Assembly: GCA_035545735.1 (NCBI GenBank)
Contig: DASZXS010000027.1
Span: forward strand, 306,811-370,810
Source: JAJYKC01 sp035545735
GTDB lineage: Bacteria; Acidobacteriota; Terriglobia; Bryobacterales; Bryobacteraceae
Direction: 5' to 3'
Length of the DNA: 64,000 bases
Numbering within the stretch: the first letter of the stretch is position 1; each line of letters begins with the position of its first letter. Of this stretch, positions 51,713-59,730 are shown in pieces. The position numbers were made by a program, and so were the translations under genes. Under the pieces are notes generated by a model. The model was not told where the DNA came from and ran no database searches. It saw only the letters and a list, made by a program, of their open reading frames with translations.

Positions 51713-52588
51713 TTAGGGTTGTTGATAATTCACCCACCCTTTCACCGGCATCCGGAGCCGGTAGATTGCTCCGTGATCCGTTACGAAGAGAGAAAGCATA
51801 TCCTCGCCAAACGCGAGGTTCGAGGGCGCATCGGAAAAGGTGTAATCCCACAGCTTCTGGCCTTCGGGGCTATATACCACCACCGCGCTTGCCGCCACGT
51901 ACAGGTTTCCCTGCTCATCGGTACGAATGCCGTTAGGGACGCCCTCTATTCCCGAGATCAACACGCGCTCGTTCGATGCCTCGCCCTTTCGGTTCAGGTC
52001 GTAGACGCGTACGTTGCGCTCATCGGAGTTGGTCACGTAGAGTTTCTTGCCGTCCGGGGCCAGCGCGATACCGTTGGGCCGCCCCGCCGGACGCGCAACG
52101 ATGCTGAGCGCGCCATCCTCCCAGCGGTAGACGCCATAGAAATCCAACTCGCGAGTGTCCTGCTGGCTGCCGAATGCCGGGTCGGTGAAATATACGTTGC
52201 CATCCTTGCGCACGGCGACATCGTTCGGTCCGTTGAGGTGTTTTCCTTCCCATGCGGCGGCGAGAACCTCCAACTCACCCTTCTTATTCGTACGAACGAC
52301 GCGGTGGCTATGGCTTTCGCACGTATACAGACGCCCCTGGGCATCAATAGCGTTTCCCATCGCGCCGCCGGAGTTCTCGCGCAACACCTCCGGCTTCGAG
52401 CCCGGCTTGATCTTGATCAGACGATTCGCCGGAACGTCGCTGACGATCAACTCTCCGTCGCGGGTCCAGGCCGGACCGTCGATGTAGGCAAAACCGCCGG
52501 CGAATTTTTCCACAACCGTGCCGGAGAAATCTTGAGCGCTTGCGCACAAGGCGGCCAACAGGAATACGCCGGGGTAGAGAGCCCTCAC
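51713..52588 (-). CDS. SMP-30/gluconolactonase/LRE family protein, exported
   Basis: A 291-residue six-bladed propeller with a signal peptide (LYPGVFLLAALCASAQ). Family motifs are FIDGPAWTRDGELIVSD-like (YIDGPAWTRDGELIVSD), the EGKHLNGPNDVAVRKDGNVY segment with metal-binding Asn/Asp, then FTDPAFGS, GRPNGIALAPDGKKLYVTNS and NLYVAASAV. It probably hydrolyses a sugar lactone in the periplasm. GTG 52588 is the start, preceded by GAAAGG. First gene of the SMP-30 / NUDIX / mutS2 operon, an unusual gene set. Confidence 0.88.
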   Translation of the reverse strand: MRALYPGVFLLAALCASAQDFSGTVVEKFAGGFAYIDGPAWTRDGELIVSDVPANRLIKIKPGSKPEVLRENSGGAMGNAIDAQGRLYTCESHSHRVVRTNKKGELEVLAAAWEGKHLNGPNDVAVRKDGNVYFTDPAFGSQQDTRELDFYGVYRWEDGALSIVARPAGRPNGIALAPDGKKLYVTNSDERNVRVYDLNRKGEASNERVLISGIEGVPNGIRTDEQGNLYVAASAVVVYSPEGQKLWDYTFSDAPSNLAFGEDMLSLFVTDHGAIYRLRMPVKGWVNYQQP

Positions 52589-52674
52589 CCTTTCATTCTA
52601 TTCATGCCGTGGGCGGTCATCGGATTGAGGCCGGATTGGATTGCCAGGCTTGGCCGCTGGTGTAAGGTGAGAGC

Positions 52675-53547
52675 ATGAGCGTGCCCCTGCTTGCCTTGGT
52701 TTTTGCCGCGGCGGCCGCGGCCCAGCCGCACAGCGGATACGAGGCGAGCGTCCGGCAGTGGCGCTCCGCCTACGAGAACTCGCTCCGGGCGGATGACGGA
52801 TGGCTTACGCTGGCGGGTCTTTTCTGGTTGAAGGAAGGAGCCAACAGCGCGGGGACGGCCCCGGGGAGCGACATTCTTCTTCCACCCGGGTCGGCCCCGG
52901 CGCGTGCCGGAGAGTTCGATTTTCGCGGGAATATCACGCTCTTTCGCGCCGCTGCAGGAGCCGGGGTCATGGTGAATGGCCATCCGGCCACGGAAGCGCC
53001 GCTGATCGCGGACACGGACGGAGTGCCCAGCCTGGTTCAAATCGGCGGTCTGACCATGATGGTGATTCATCGCGGGAAGCGTTACGGCATCCGAGTGAAG
53101 AATAAGCAGAGCCCGGTGCGGCTTCATTTCACCGGGCTTCGTTGGTATCCGGTAAAACCGCAATACCGCATTGCCGCCGAATTTCACGCCTATCCCCAGC
53201 CGAGGCGGATCGCCATTCCCAACGTGCTTGGCGACACGGAGCCATTGCCGAGTCCGGGGTATGCGGCCTTCACCGTGGGCGGCGTCCGGGTGCGGTTGTT
53301 TCCGGTGACCGAAGACGGGCGGCTGTTTTTCATCTTTCGCGATCGCACCTCCGGCAAGGCGACTTACGGTTCCGGACGTTTTCTCGATGCCGACATGCCG
53401 GTCAACGGGAAAGTTACGCTCGATTTCAACGAGGCGTACAATCCTCCGTGCGCGTTTACACCCTACGCCACCTGTCCGCTTCCGCCGGCGTCCAACCGTC
53501 TTTCGGTAGCCATCGAAGCGGGCGAGAAGAAATACGGGGACCACTAA
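52675..53547 (+). CDS. DUF1684 domain protein, exported
   Basis: A 290-residue protein with a short signal peptide (VPLLALVFAAAAAAQP). DUF1684 signatures are clear: DDGWLTLAGLFWLKEGANSA near the N-terminus, RFLDADMPVNGKVTLDFNEA, then NPPCAFTPYATCPLPP with its two Cys, and AGEKKYG at the end. The family is common in Bacteroidetes and Acidobacteria; the function is unknown. It lies 8 bp before the hydantoinase-type gene on the same strand. Confidence 0.87.
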   Translation: MSVPLLALVFAAAAAAQPHSGYEASVRQWRSAYENSLRADDGWLTLAGLFWLKEGANSAGTAPGSDILLPPGSAPARAGEFDFRGNITLFRAAAGAGVMVNGHPATEAPLIADTDGVPSLVQIGGLTMMVIHRGKRYGIRVKNKQSPVRLHFTGLRWYPVKPQYRIAAEFHAYPQPRRIAIPNVLGDTEPLPSPGYAAFTVGGVRVRLFPVTEDGRLFFIFRDRTSGKATYGSGRFLDADMPVNGKVTLDFNEAYNPPCAFTPYATCPLPPASNRLSVAIEAGEKKYGDH

Positions 53548-53554
53548 AAACAGA

Positions 53555-55480
53555 ATGCGCATCGGCGTGGACGCGGGCGGCACGTTTACCGATTTTGTCA
53601 TCCTGCACGAAGACGGACATCTGGAAGCGTGGAAGCTGCGCTCCAATCCGGCAGCGCCGGCGCAGGTGATCCTCGAAGGCTTGCGACGCGCTACCGGCCG
53701 GAAGCGCGCGGAGGTAGTGCATGGGTCCACCGTGGCTACCAACGCCCTTCTGGAACGCAAGGGTGCGCGGACGGCTTTCATAACCACGGCCGGTTTCGAA
53801 GACCTGGCCGCCATCGGCCGGCAGAATCGGGAACAGCTCTATAACCTTACGCCGGATCTGAAAGTTCCTTTGGTGCCGCGCGAACGCTGTTTCGGTGTCA
53901 GGGAGCGGGCCTATTACGACGGCGTGATTGCCAAAACTCCGTCGCAAAGGGAAATGATGGCGTTGCGTAAGCGTCTTTTCCGGATGAGAGTTGATTCCAT
54001 CGCCATCTGCTTTTTGCACGCTTACCAGACTCCCGGCAATGAGCGCATCGTGGAGGAGGCCCTGCGGGGGGTGGGCTTCGTTTGCCGGTCCTCCGAGGTC
54101 TGTCCCGAGTTTCGCGAATACGAGCGCGCCTCCACCACCCTGATCAACGCCTATGTGGGCCCGCTCATGGACCGCTACCTCGGTGAGCTGGAACGTCTGT
54201 CGCCGCACCGGATATCGATCATGCAATCGAATGGCGGCTCCCTGCCGGCTCGTGACGCGAGACGGCACGCGGTGCGGACCATTCTTTCCGGTCCGGCGGG
54301 CGGAGTAACCGGCGCCTCGGAAACCGCACGACTCTCCGGATACTCGAAAATTCTGGGCTTTGATATGGGCGGCACTTCGACCGACGTAAGCCTGTGCGAA
54401 GGCGCGCCGCGCGAATCGGTGGAATCTTCGGTGGATGGTTTCCCCATTCGCATACCCATGCTCGATATTCATACCGTGGGCGCGGGAGGCGGTTCGCTCG
54501 CCCGTGTCGACGCGGGAGGGCTGTTGCGGGTAGGGCCGGAAAGCGCGGGCGCGGATCCGGGCCCGGCCTGTTATGGCGCAGGCGACGAGCCGACCGTCAC
54601 CGACGCGCACGTGGTGCTCGGCAGGATTGCGGTGGATCAACTGGCGGCGGGCGCGCTGAGGTTGGACGCCGGGCGCGCGGCTCTTGCGCTCGATCGCGTG
54701 GCGAAACCTCTCGGGATGGATCGCGTTCGCGCGGCGGAAGGAATTCTTCGAGTCGCCAATGCCAACATGGAGCGCGCCATACGCGTGGTGTCCGTGGAAC
54801 GCGGCCACGACCCGCGGGATTTTGCGCTGGTGGCGTTTGGAGGCTGCGGCGGTCTGCATGCGTGCGAGCTCGCTGCGCAGTTGGGTTTGAGGACCGTGCT
54901 GGTCCCTGCGTTTGCGGGTGTTCTGTCGGCCCTTGGGCTGCTTTGGGCGGATACTGTGCGCGACTTCGCCATCGGCGCATTGAGTCATGAGACTTTGGAT
55001 CCATTGTTCCGGAGCCTCGAGCGGCGGGCCCGCCGGGAATTGCCGGGAGCAAGCCTGGAGCGCAGCGCAGACTTGCGCTACGTGGGGCAGAGCTATGAAT
55101 TGAACGTACCCTGGCGGGGCGACGGGGCGAGCGCGTTTCATCGCGAACACCAGCGGGTCTACGGCTATTCCGATGAGAAGCGGCCCATCGAAATTGTCAC
55201 GGTGCGCGTGCGCGCCCGGCGCACAACACCCAAGCCGGCGTTAGTTCGGGAGAGTAACGCCGGACAGGCCCCCGCGATGGAACGGCGGGTGTTTGTGGAT
55301 GGGCGCTGGCGGCGCGTCAGGGTATATGCGCGCTCCCAGGTCTCGCGGGCCATTGCGGACGGGCCTGCGCTGGTTGCCGACTATGGCGCGACTACCTTGA
55401 TTCCTCCCGGCTGGCAATTTCATCAGGATGACCACGGCATGTTGATCATTCGACGGACTTCATTCCGCAGAAAATCATGA
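53555..55480 (+). CDS. Hydantoinase/oxoprolinase family protein (HyuA type)
   Basis: A 641-residue member of the N-methylhydantoinase A / 5-oxoprolinase A family. It opens with MRIGVDAGGTFTDFVILHE (ATP-binding phosphate loop), then HGSTVATNALLERKGARTAF. A second ASKHA-type motif, GFDMGGTSTDVSL, follows about residue 270, with HTVGAGGGSLARVD and FGGCGGLHACELAAQ after it. Such proteins use ATP to open cyclic amides or carboxylate substrates (acetone carboxylase relatives). The usual B subunit is not next to it, which is unusual. It may function with a distant partner. Confidence 0.9.
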   Translation: MRIGVDAGGTFTDFVILHEDGHLEAWKLRSNPAAPAQVILEGLRRATGRKRAEVVHGSTVATNALLERKGARTAFITTAGFEDLAAIGRQNREQLYNLTPDLKVPLVPRERCFGVRERAYYDGVIAKTPSQREMMALRKRLFRMRVDSIAICFLHAYQTPGNERIVEEALRGVGFVCRSSEVCPEFREYERASTTLINAYVGPLMDRYLGELERLSPHRISIMQSNGGSLPARDARRHAVRTILSGPAGGVTGASETARLSGYSKILGFDMGGTSTDVSLCEGAPRESVESSVDGFPIRIPMLDIHTVGAGGGSLARVDAGGLLRVGPESAGADPGPACYGAGDEPTVTDAHVVLGRIAVDQLAAGALRLDAGRAALALDRVAKPLGMDRVRAAEGILRVANANMERAIRVVSVERGHDPRDFALVAFGGCGGLHACELAAQLGLRTVLVPAFAGVLSALGLLWADTVRDFAIGALSHETLDPLFRSLERRARRELPGASLERSADLRYVGQSYELNVPWRGDGASAFHREHQRVYGYSDEKRPIEIVTVRVRARRTTPKPALVRESNAGQAPAMERRVFVDGRWRRVRVYARSQVSRAIADGPALVADYGATTLIPPGWQFHQDDHGMLIIRRTSFRRKS

Positions 55481-55545
55481 GTGAGCGGCGAAATCGAGAA
55501 GCGTGATTCCGAGGCCGAGGCTGGGGTTTTCCGGGAACCGGGGCT

Positions 55546-57063
55546 TCAAAAGTCGTACCGGTCAGGGTCGCGCTCGTAGACTTCGACCCACTGCCCCCCG
55601 CGATCCCATCGGGCAGTGCGGGTCAGATGGAGGGCGTCGCGCACCTGGGCCGACGTCCACTCCGGTTCGTAGTCGTAAAAACGTTCGAGGAAGAGTTCCA
55701 GTGCCGGAATGCGAAGCACTCCCCAGGAAGGGTCCCACGTGCGCGAGTACAGCACTAGCACGCGCACCTTATCGGGGTTCAGACGGCGCAGGCTGGACCC
55801 GCGAAGATCCGATGTTTCGCCGGTTTTCAGTGCGTGCCGGACGTAGCCGAAATCCGGGGTCCGGAGCGCGGCGGTGAACGGCCACGCGGTGTAGATGGTT
55901 TCACCGGAATCGCGGTGCTCCAGATAGGCGGCCGCGTCCCGCTGCAAGCGGACAAAATCCGTCATGGCGAGGTTGTTCTCATAGGGGAATGGAAACGGCG
56001 GGTTCAGAAACCATCCCGCGATCAGGCCGGCGGTCATGGCGGCAGCACTGAGAGTTCGCCGCCGCACGGGGAGTTCCATCCAGGCGGCCGCTACCGCGGC
56101 GTACAGAATGGGGAGCGCCGGCAGTAAATAGCGTTCGAGCGCCGCGCCGCCCAGGAGGGTGACCAGCAGCACCTCGCCCGCGAATGCCAGCCCGGCGAGG
56201 GCCCACTCGCGGGAGCGAAAGATTCGCGTGCGCCGCCATGCCCACCAGAGGGTAAGCGCGCCGATCCACCGAAAATCGGCGAGAAAGAGGTAATAAAAAC
56301 GGCGGAGAAGCGAAACCGCGATGCGAATGGGATTGAGCGGGTAAGTCAGATTGTAATGGGTGAATCCGCTGTCGCCGAAAAGATTGCCCGTGGTATGCCA
56401 CAGGTACGCAAACCAGACCAGGAGGGCGGCGAAAGGGATCGCATAGCGCAAGGCCTCGGACCGCCGCCGGTCGCGCCAGAGGACCAGGGCGAAGAGCAGA
56501 GGCACGACAACTCCGGTCTCCTTCACCAGCACCAGGAGGGTGCACGCCGCCACGGTCCAGCGCTGTCTGTCCTCCAGAAAAAGCAGGAGCGATAGCGTTG
56601 CAAATAGCGCGGCCGGCATATCCAGTTGCGCCATCATGGCCTGGGCGTGGAACAGCGGGTCCGCAAGCAGCAGCAGGGTGGCAAGGCATGCGGAAGCGCG
56701 CCCTGATGAGACGCCGAGCCGGTTCGCGAGCAGAAAAGACACCAGCGCCAGCGTCGCCGCGAGCGCAAGCATAGCCGCGCGGGTCACCGGTATGGAATAG
56801 CCAAAAAAAGACCAGACGAGAGCGAGGTATGCCATTACTCCTGGAGGATGCGCATTCGGGACAGCCGAGTGAGGTACCCATGCGCCGTCCCTCCAGATGT
56901 CCAGCGCGGAAGGAACAAACTGACCCAGCTCATCCCAGAAAAATGGGAGGGACAGGAAGCGGAGATGGTCGAGAAACAGAATCGCCGCACAGGCGGCTAA
57001 AATAATCAGGCAAGTGGCGAATGAAACGGGCCGTCCCGCCAGGGCGGGGCGCGGCAGGTTCAC
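55546..57063 (-). CDS. GT39-like glycosyltransferase, polytopic
   Basis: A 505-residue GT-C protein. The catalytic-type acidic pair is in FFWDELGQFVPSALD, then NAHPPGVMAYLALVWSFFG, AQLDMPAALFATLSLLLFLE and VLVKETGVVVPLLFAL, all characteristic of ArnT/PMT-type enzymes. About eleven helices are followed by a soluble C-terminal domain (from residue 365). It transfers a sugar from a polyprenyl phosphate to an unknown acceptor on the periplasmic side. GTG 57063 overlaps the DUF3467 stop by 4 nt. It converges on the hydantoinase gene with 65 bp between the stops. Confidence 0.82.
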   Translation of the reverse strand: MNLPRPALAGRPVSFATCLIILAACAAILFLDHLRFLSLPFFWDELGQFVPSALDIWRDGAWVPHSAVPNAHPPGVMAYLALVWSFFGYSIPVTRAAMLALAATLALVSFLLANRLGVSSGRASACLATLLLLADPLFHAQAMMAQLDMPAALFATLSLLLFLEDRQRWTVAACTLLVLVKETGVVVPLLFALVLWRDRRRSEALRYAIPFAALLVWFAYLWHTTGNLFGDSGFTHYNLTYPLNPIRIAVSLLRRFYYLFLADFRWIGALTLWWAWRRTRIFRSREWALAGLAFAGEVLLVTLLGGAALERYLLPALPILYAAVAAAWMELPVRRRTLSAAAMTAGLIAGWFLNPPFPFPYENNLAMTDFVRLQRDAAAYLEHRDSGETIYTAWPFTAALRTPDFGYVRHALKTGETSDLRGSSLRRLNPDKVRVLVLYSRTWDPSWGVLRIPALELFLERFYDYEPEWTSAQVRDALHLTRTARWDRGGQWVEVYERDPDRYDF

Positions 57064-57359
57064 TGGATCGTGCCGCCCGGCGCCTTCGGCTCAATGCGGA
57101 TTTCCCCGAAGGTGGCCTCGTATTGCGAAAGGTTTTGCTGCAGCACATTCAGGAATGCCTTTGCCTGCTGCGGGCTGAGGTAGACTCCCTGGAAAGCCTC
57201 GATCGAAACCGAATCGGGCGAAGTCTGATTCACTATCCCGAAGCTGATGAAGAAATCCCAGAGATTGACCCGCATCTGCACGCTGTTCGCATAACTCTCG
57301 CGATACGTGCTCGCTTGGGTGAGATTAATCTTCGGAGGCTGTGGCTGCGGAGGAGTCAT
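57060..57359 (-). CDS. DUF3467 family protein
   Basis: A 99-residue soluble protein. The family pattern is ESYANSVQMRVNLWDFFISF, then LSPQQAKAFLNVLQQNLSQY, then the end segment FGEIRIEP. DUF3467 proteins are small, widespread and uncharacterised. ATG 57359 was taken because the conserved region follows within a short Pro/Gln-rich leader (TPPQPQPPK); the reading further upstream is antisense-like noise. It is translationally coupled to the GT39-like gene by GTGA. Confidence 0.8.
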   Translation of the reverse strand: MTPPQPQPPKINLTQASTYRESYANSVQMRVNLWDFFISFGIVNQTSPDSVSIEAFQGVYLSPQQAKAFLNVLQQNLSQYEATFGEIRIEPKAPGGTIQ

Positions 57360-57430
57360 ATGAGCAATGGTGCCACAAGAATGACGCGACAAGAACTGCG
57401 CCGCAAGATCCGATCGCAGGCCGAAACGCC

Positions 57431-58474
57431 CTACGACGACCGGCTTACTTTGGCAAGCAGGCGGCGCGCGTCGGCGTGTGTCGGCTGCCGGCCTTCGGCT
57501 TCCTGGCTCAGATAGCTGCGAAGATAATTTGCGGCGCGATCGAAGTCCTGGCCTGTCCGGACGAGGGCGGCCGCCGCCCAGTAGAACGCACCGGGATCGT
57601 CCGGGACGTTTCTCCGGTCTTCCGCCAGTACGGCATCCAGCTCCCGCCACTGCCGCCGATAGGCGTATACCTGGGCGAGAATCTCGTAGGCGGCCGATTG
57701 CCCCCCGTCCAGCTTCAAGGCTATTTCCGCTTCGCGCGCGGCCAGTTCCGGGCGCGGCCGGGAAGCGCGGGCAATATAAAACCGGCCCAGTTCGGCGTGA
57801 ACCCGGTAAGAGGAAGGGTCCGCTTCCACCGCTTTCCGCAGACTCCGTTCCGCCACCGCTTCGTCGTTCTCCTCGCCGGCAAGCTTCGCTTCGGCAAGAT
57901 ACCCCCAGCCGGGATCGATTTTCAGGAGTTCGCGGGCGATTGCGTGGGACCGTCCGCGGTCTCCCCCGACGATGCGCGGCGCCTTGAAGGTGTACATCAT
58001 CTCAACCAGGCGGGCGTCGAGCTGCTTGGGGTCCAGGCGGTAGGAGGCGTCCAGTTCACGGCGCAGCAGGCGAACGTAATTCACCTGTTTTAGAAGAGTC
58101 GCGTTCTCGGCGAGCAGCGCATAGGCGCGTGCGAGTTGCGCATGGTACTCCGCATTGTGCTCCTCGAGTGTCACCGCGCGCGAGGCGAACCGGGCCGACT
58201 CGCGGAGATCCCCAAAGCTCTCTTTGATCTTCGACGCGAGCAGCAGCGCGTCGGCGTCGTTAGGGTTTGTCTGGAGCCGCCGGTCTACCAGAACCCAGGC
58301 GCGCTTCCAGTGTCCGGCCTCCGCCAGTTGTTCAGGGGACGTGCCGGCGGCGATTGTCTGACCGCCCGGCGCGGCGGCAAGGCACAAGAAGAAAATTGGA
58401 AATGAGAGCAGGGGGAGAAACCTCGCTAGCCTTATAAACTTGATTGTAACTTGATAGAAGCACCGGGCGCTCAT
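57431..58474 (-). CDS. Exported TPR protein
   Basis: A 347-residue protein with a signal peptide or anchor (FLPLLSFPIFFLCLAAAPGG) and helical repeats of TPR type (LAEAGHWKRAWVLVDRRLQT, SARFASRAVTLEEHNAEYHA, SLRKAVEADPSSYRVHAELG, EAEIALKLDGGQSAAYEILA). The ATG at 58474 overlaps the Nramp stop as ATGA, so it is the third member of the MgtE-like / Nramp operon. Role unknown; it could be an envelope scaffold. Confidence 0.8.
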   Translation of the reverse strand: MSARCFYQVTIKFIRLARFLPLLSFPIFFLCLAAAPGGQTIAAGTSPEQLAEAGHWKRAWVLVDRRLQTNPNDADALLLASKIKESFGDLRESARFASRAVTLEEHNAEYHAQLARAYALLAENATLLKQVNYVRLLRRELDASYRLDPKQLDARLVEMMYTFKAPRIVGGDRGRSHAIARELLKIDPGWGYLAEAKLAGEENDEAVAERSLRKAVEADPSSYRVHAELGRFYIARASRPRPELAAREAEIALKLDGGQSAAYEILAQVYAYRRQWRELDAVLAEDRRNVPDDPGAFYWAAAALVRTGQDFDRAANYLRSYLSQEAEGRQPTHADARRLLAKVSRSS

Positions 58475-59730
58475 CCCCGCAGGACATCCTTGACCGTGAT
58501 CGCCGCCAGCGCCAGGGTAAGGCCGATGATAACCACCACCGAAGACCAGGAGATCAGATTGTAGAGCCTCGAATTGGTCCATTCCTTCATAAGGCCCTTC
58601 TTGTTGATCAGCAGGATCATGTAGATCAGCACAAAGGGCAGCAGAATGCCGTTAATCACCTGAGAGAAAAGGATCATCTTAACCAGGGGGAATTCCGGCC
58701 ACAGGATCACCGCCGCGCCCACCGCCACCAGCAGCGTGTAGAGCCAGTAGAAGATCGGCGCCTCCGCGAACTTTTTGTCCACGCCGGATTCAAAGCCGAG
58801 GCCTTCACAAACCGTGTAGACGGTGGAAAGCGGAAGGATGCAGGCGGCAAAAAAGGACGCGTTGAACAGGCCGGCGCTGAACAGGAGCGATGCATAATTT
58901 CCGAAAGGCTTCAGCGCGACGGCGGCATCGGCGGCATTTTCGATATCCTTCGGTCCGTGCGCCCAAATGGCGCCGGCGCACGCGACGATGATGAAGAAGG
59001 CCACCACGTCGGTGAGGATGCAGCCCAGGATCACCTCCAGACGGGATTGCGCATACTCCTTTGCGGTAATTCCCTTTTCCACCACGGCCGACTGCAGGTA
59101 GAACTGCATCCAGGGAGAGATGGAGGTCCCAACCATGCCGATCAGCATGAAAATGTAGCCCGACTCGAAGATCAACTTGGGCTTGACGCTGTAAATCGCC
59201 GCCACTTTCCAATCGGGTTTTACCAGAATGCCGGAAATGATGTAAGTGATATAGATCACGCAGGCGGCGAGAAACACCTTTTCGACGCTTCGGTAACTGC
59301 CTTTCACAATCAGAAGCCAAACCGCGGCCGCGCAAACGGGAACGGAAAAATAGCGGCTGATATGAAACAATTCCAGCGAGCTGGCGATGCCGGCGAATTC
59401 CGCCACGATATTCGTGAAGTTTGCGATCACCAGCGCGAACATCAGGAAGAACGTGGTTCGCAGGCCAAACTCCTCGCGGATGAGGTCGGAAAGGCCCTTG
59501 CCGGTAACGGCTCCCATGCGGGAGCACATTTCCTGGGTAACGATCAACAGCAGAGTGATCGGGATCAGGGTCCAGAGAGGGAGGTAACCGTATTTCGCCC
59601 CCGCCTGCGAGTAGGTCAGAATTCCCCCGGAATCATTGTCCACGTTGGCGGTGATCAGCCCCGGGCCGAGCACGGCCGCGAAAATCACAACCTGATTGCG
59701 GAATCGTTTGAACATGCCCGCTTGGTTCAC
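58471..59730 (-). CDS. Nramp-like divalent metal transporter (atypical metal-site motifs)
   Basis: A 419-residue, roughly eleven-helix transporter. Helix 1 reads GPGLITANVDNDSGGILTYS, replacing the canonical D-P-G-N of Mn/Fe-type MntH. Helix 6 reads GMVGTSISPWMQFYL, replacing the Met of the M-P-H. These are the metal-coordinating sites, so substrate choice should differ; Nramp-related Mg2+ transporters (NRMTs) are a known precedent for altered sites. The GTG start overlaps the stop of the MgtE-like sensor gene by 4 nt and its stop overlaps the TPR gene. I infer Mg2+ or another divalent ion as substrate, controlled by the sensor. Confidence 0.85.
   Translation of the reverse strand: MNQAGMFKRFRNQVVIFAAVLGPGLITANVDNDSGGILTYSQAGAKYGYLPLWTLIPITLLLIVTQEMCSRMGAVTGKGLSDLIREEFGLRTTFFLMFALVIANFTNIVAEFAGIASSLELFHISRYFSVPVCAAAVWLLIVKGSYRSVEKVFLAACVIYITYIISGILVKPDWKVAAIYSVKPKLIFESGYIFMLIGMVGTSISPWMQFYLQSAVVEKGITAKEYAQSRLEVILGCILTDVVAFFIIVACAGAIWAHGPKDIENAADAAVALKPFGNYASLLFSAGLFNASFFAACILPLSTVYTVCEGLGFESGVDKKFAEAPIFYWLYTLLVAVGAAVILWPEFPLVKMILFSQVINGILLPFVLIYMILLINKKGLMKEWTNSRLYNLISWSSVVVIIGLTLALAAITVKDVLRG

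Noticed and set aside
53456..55150. 564-codon open frame opposite the hydantoinase gene
   Set aside because: Arg/His-rich shadow of a well-supported gene.
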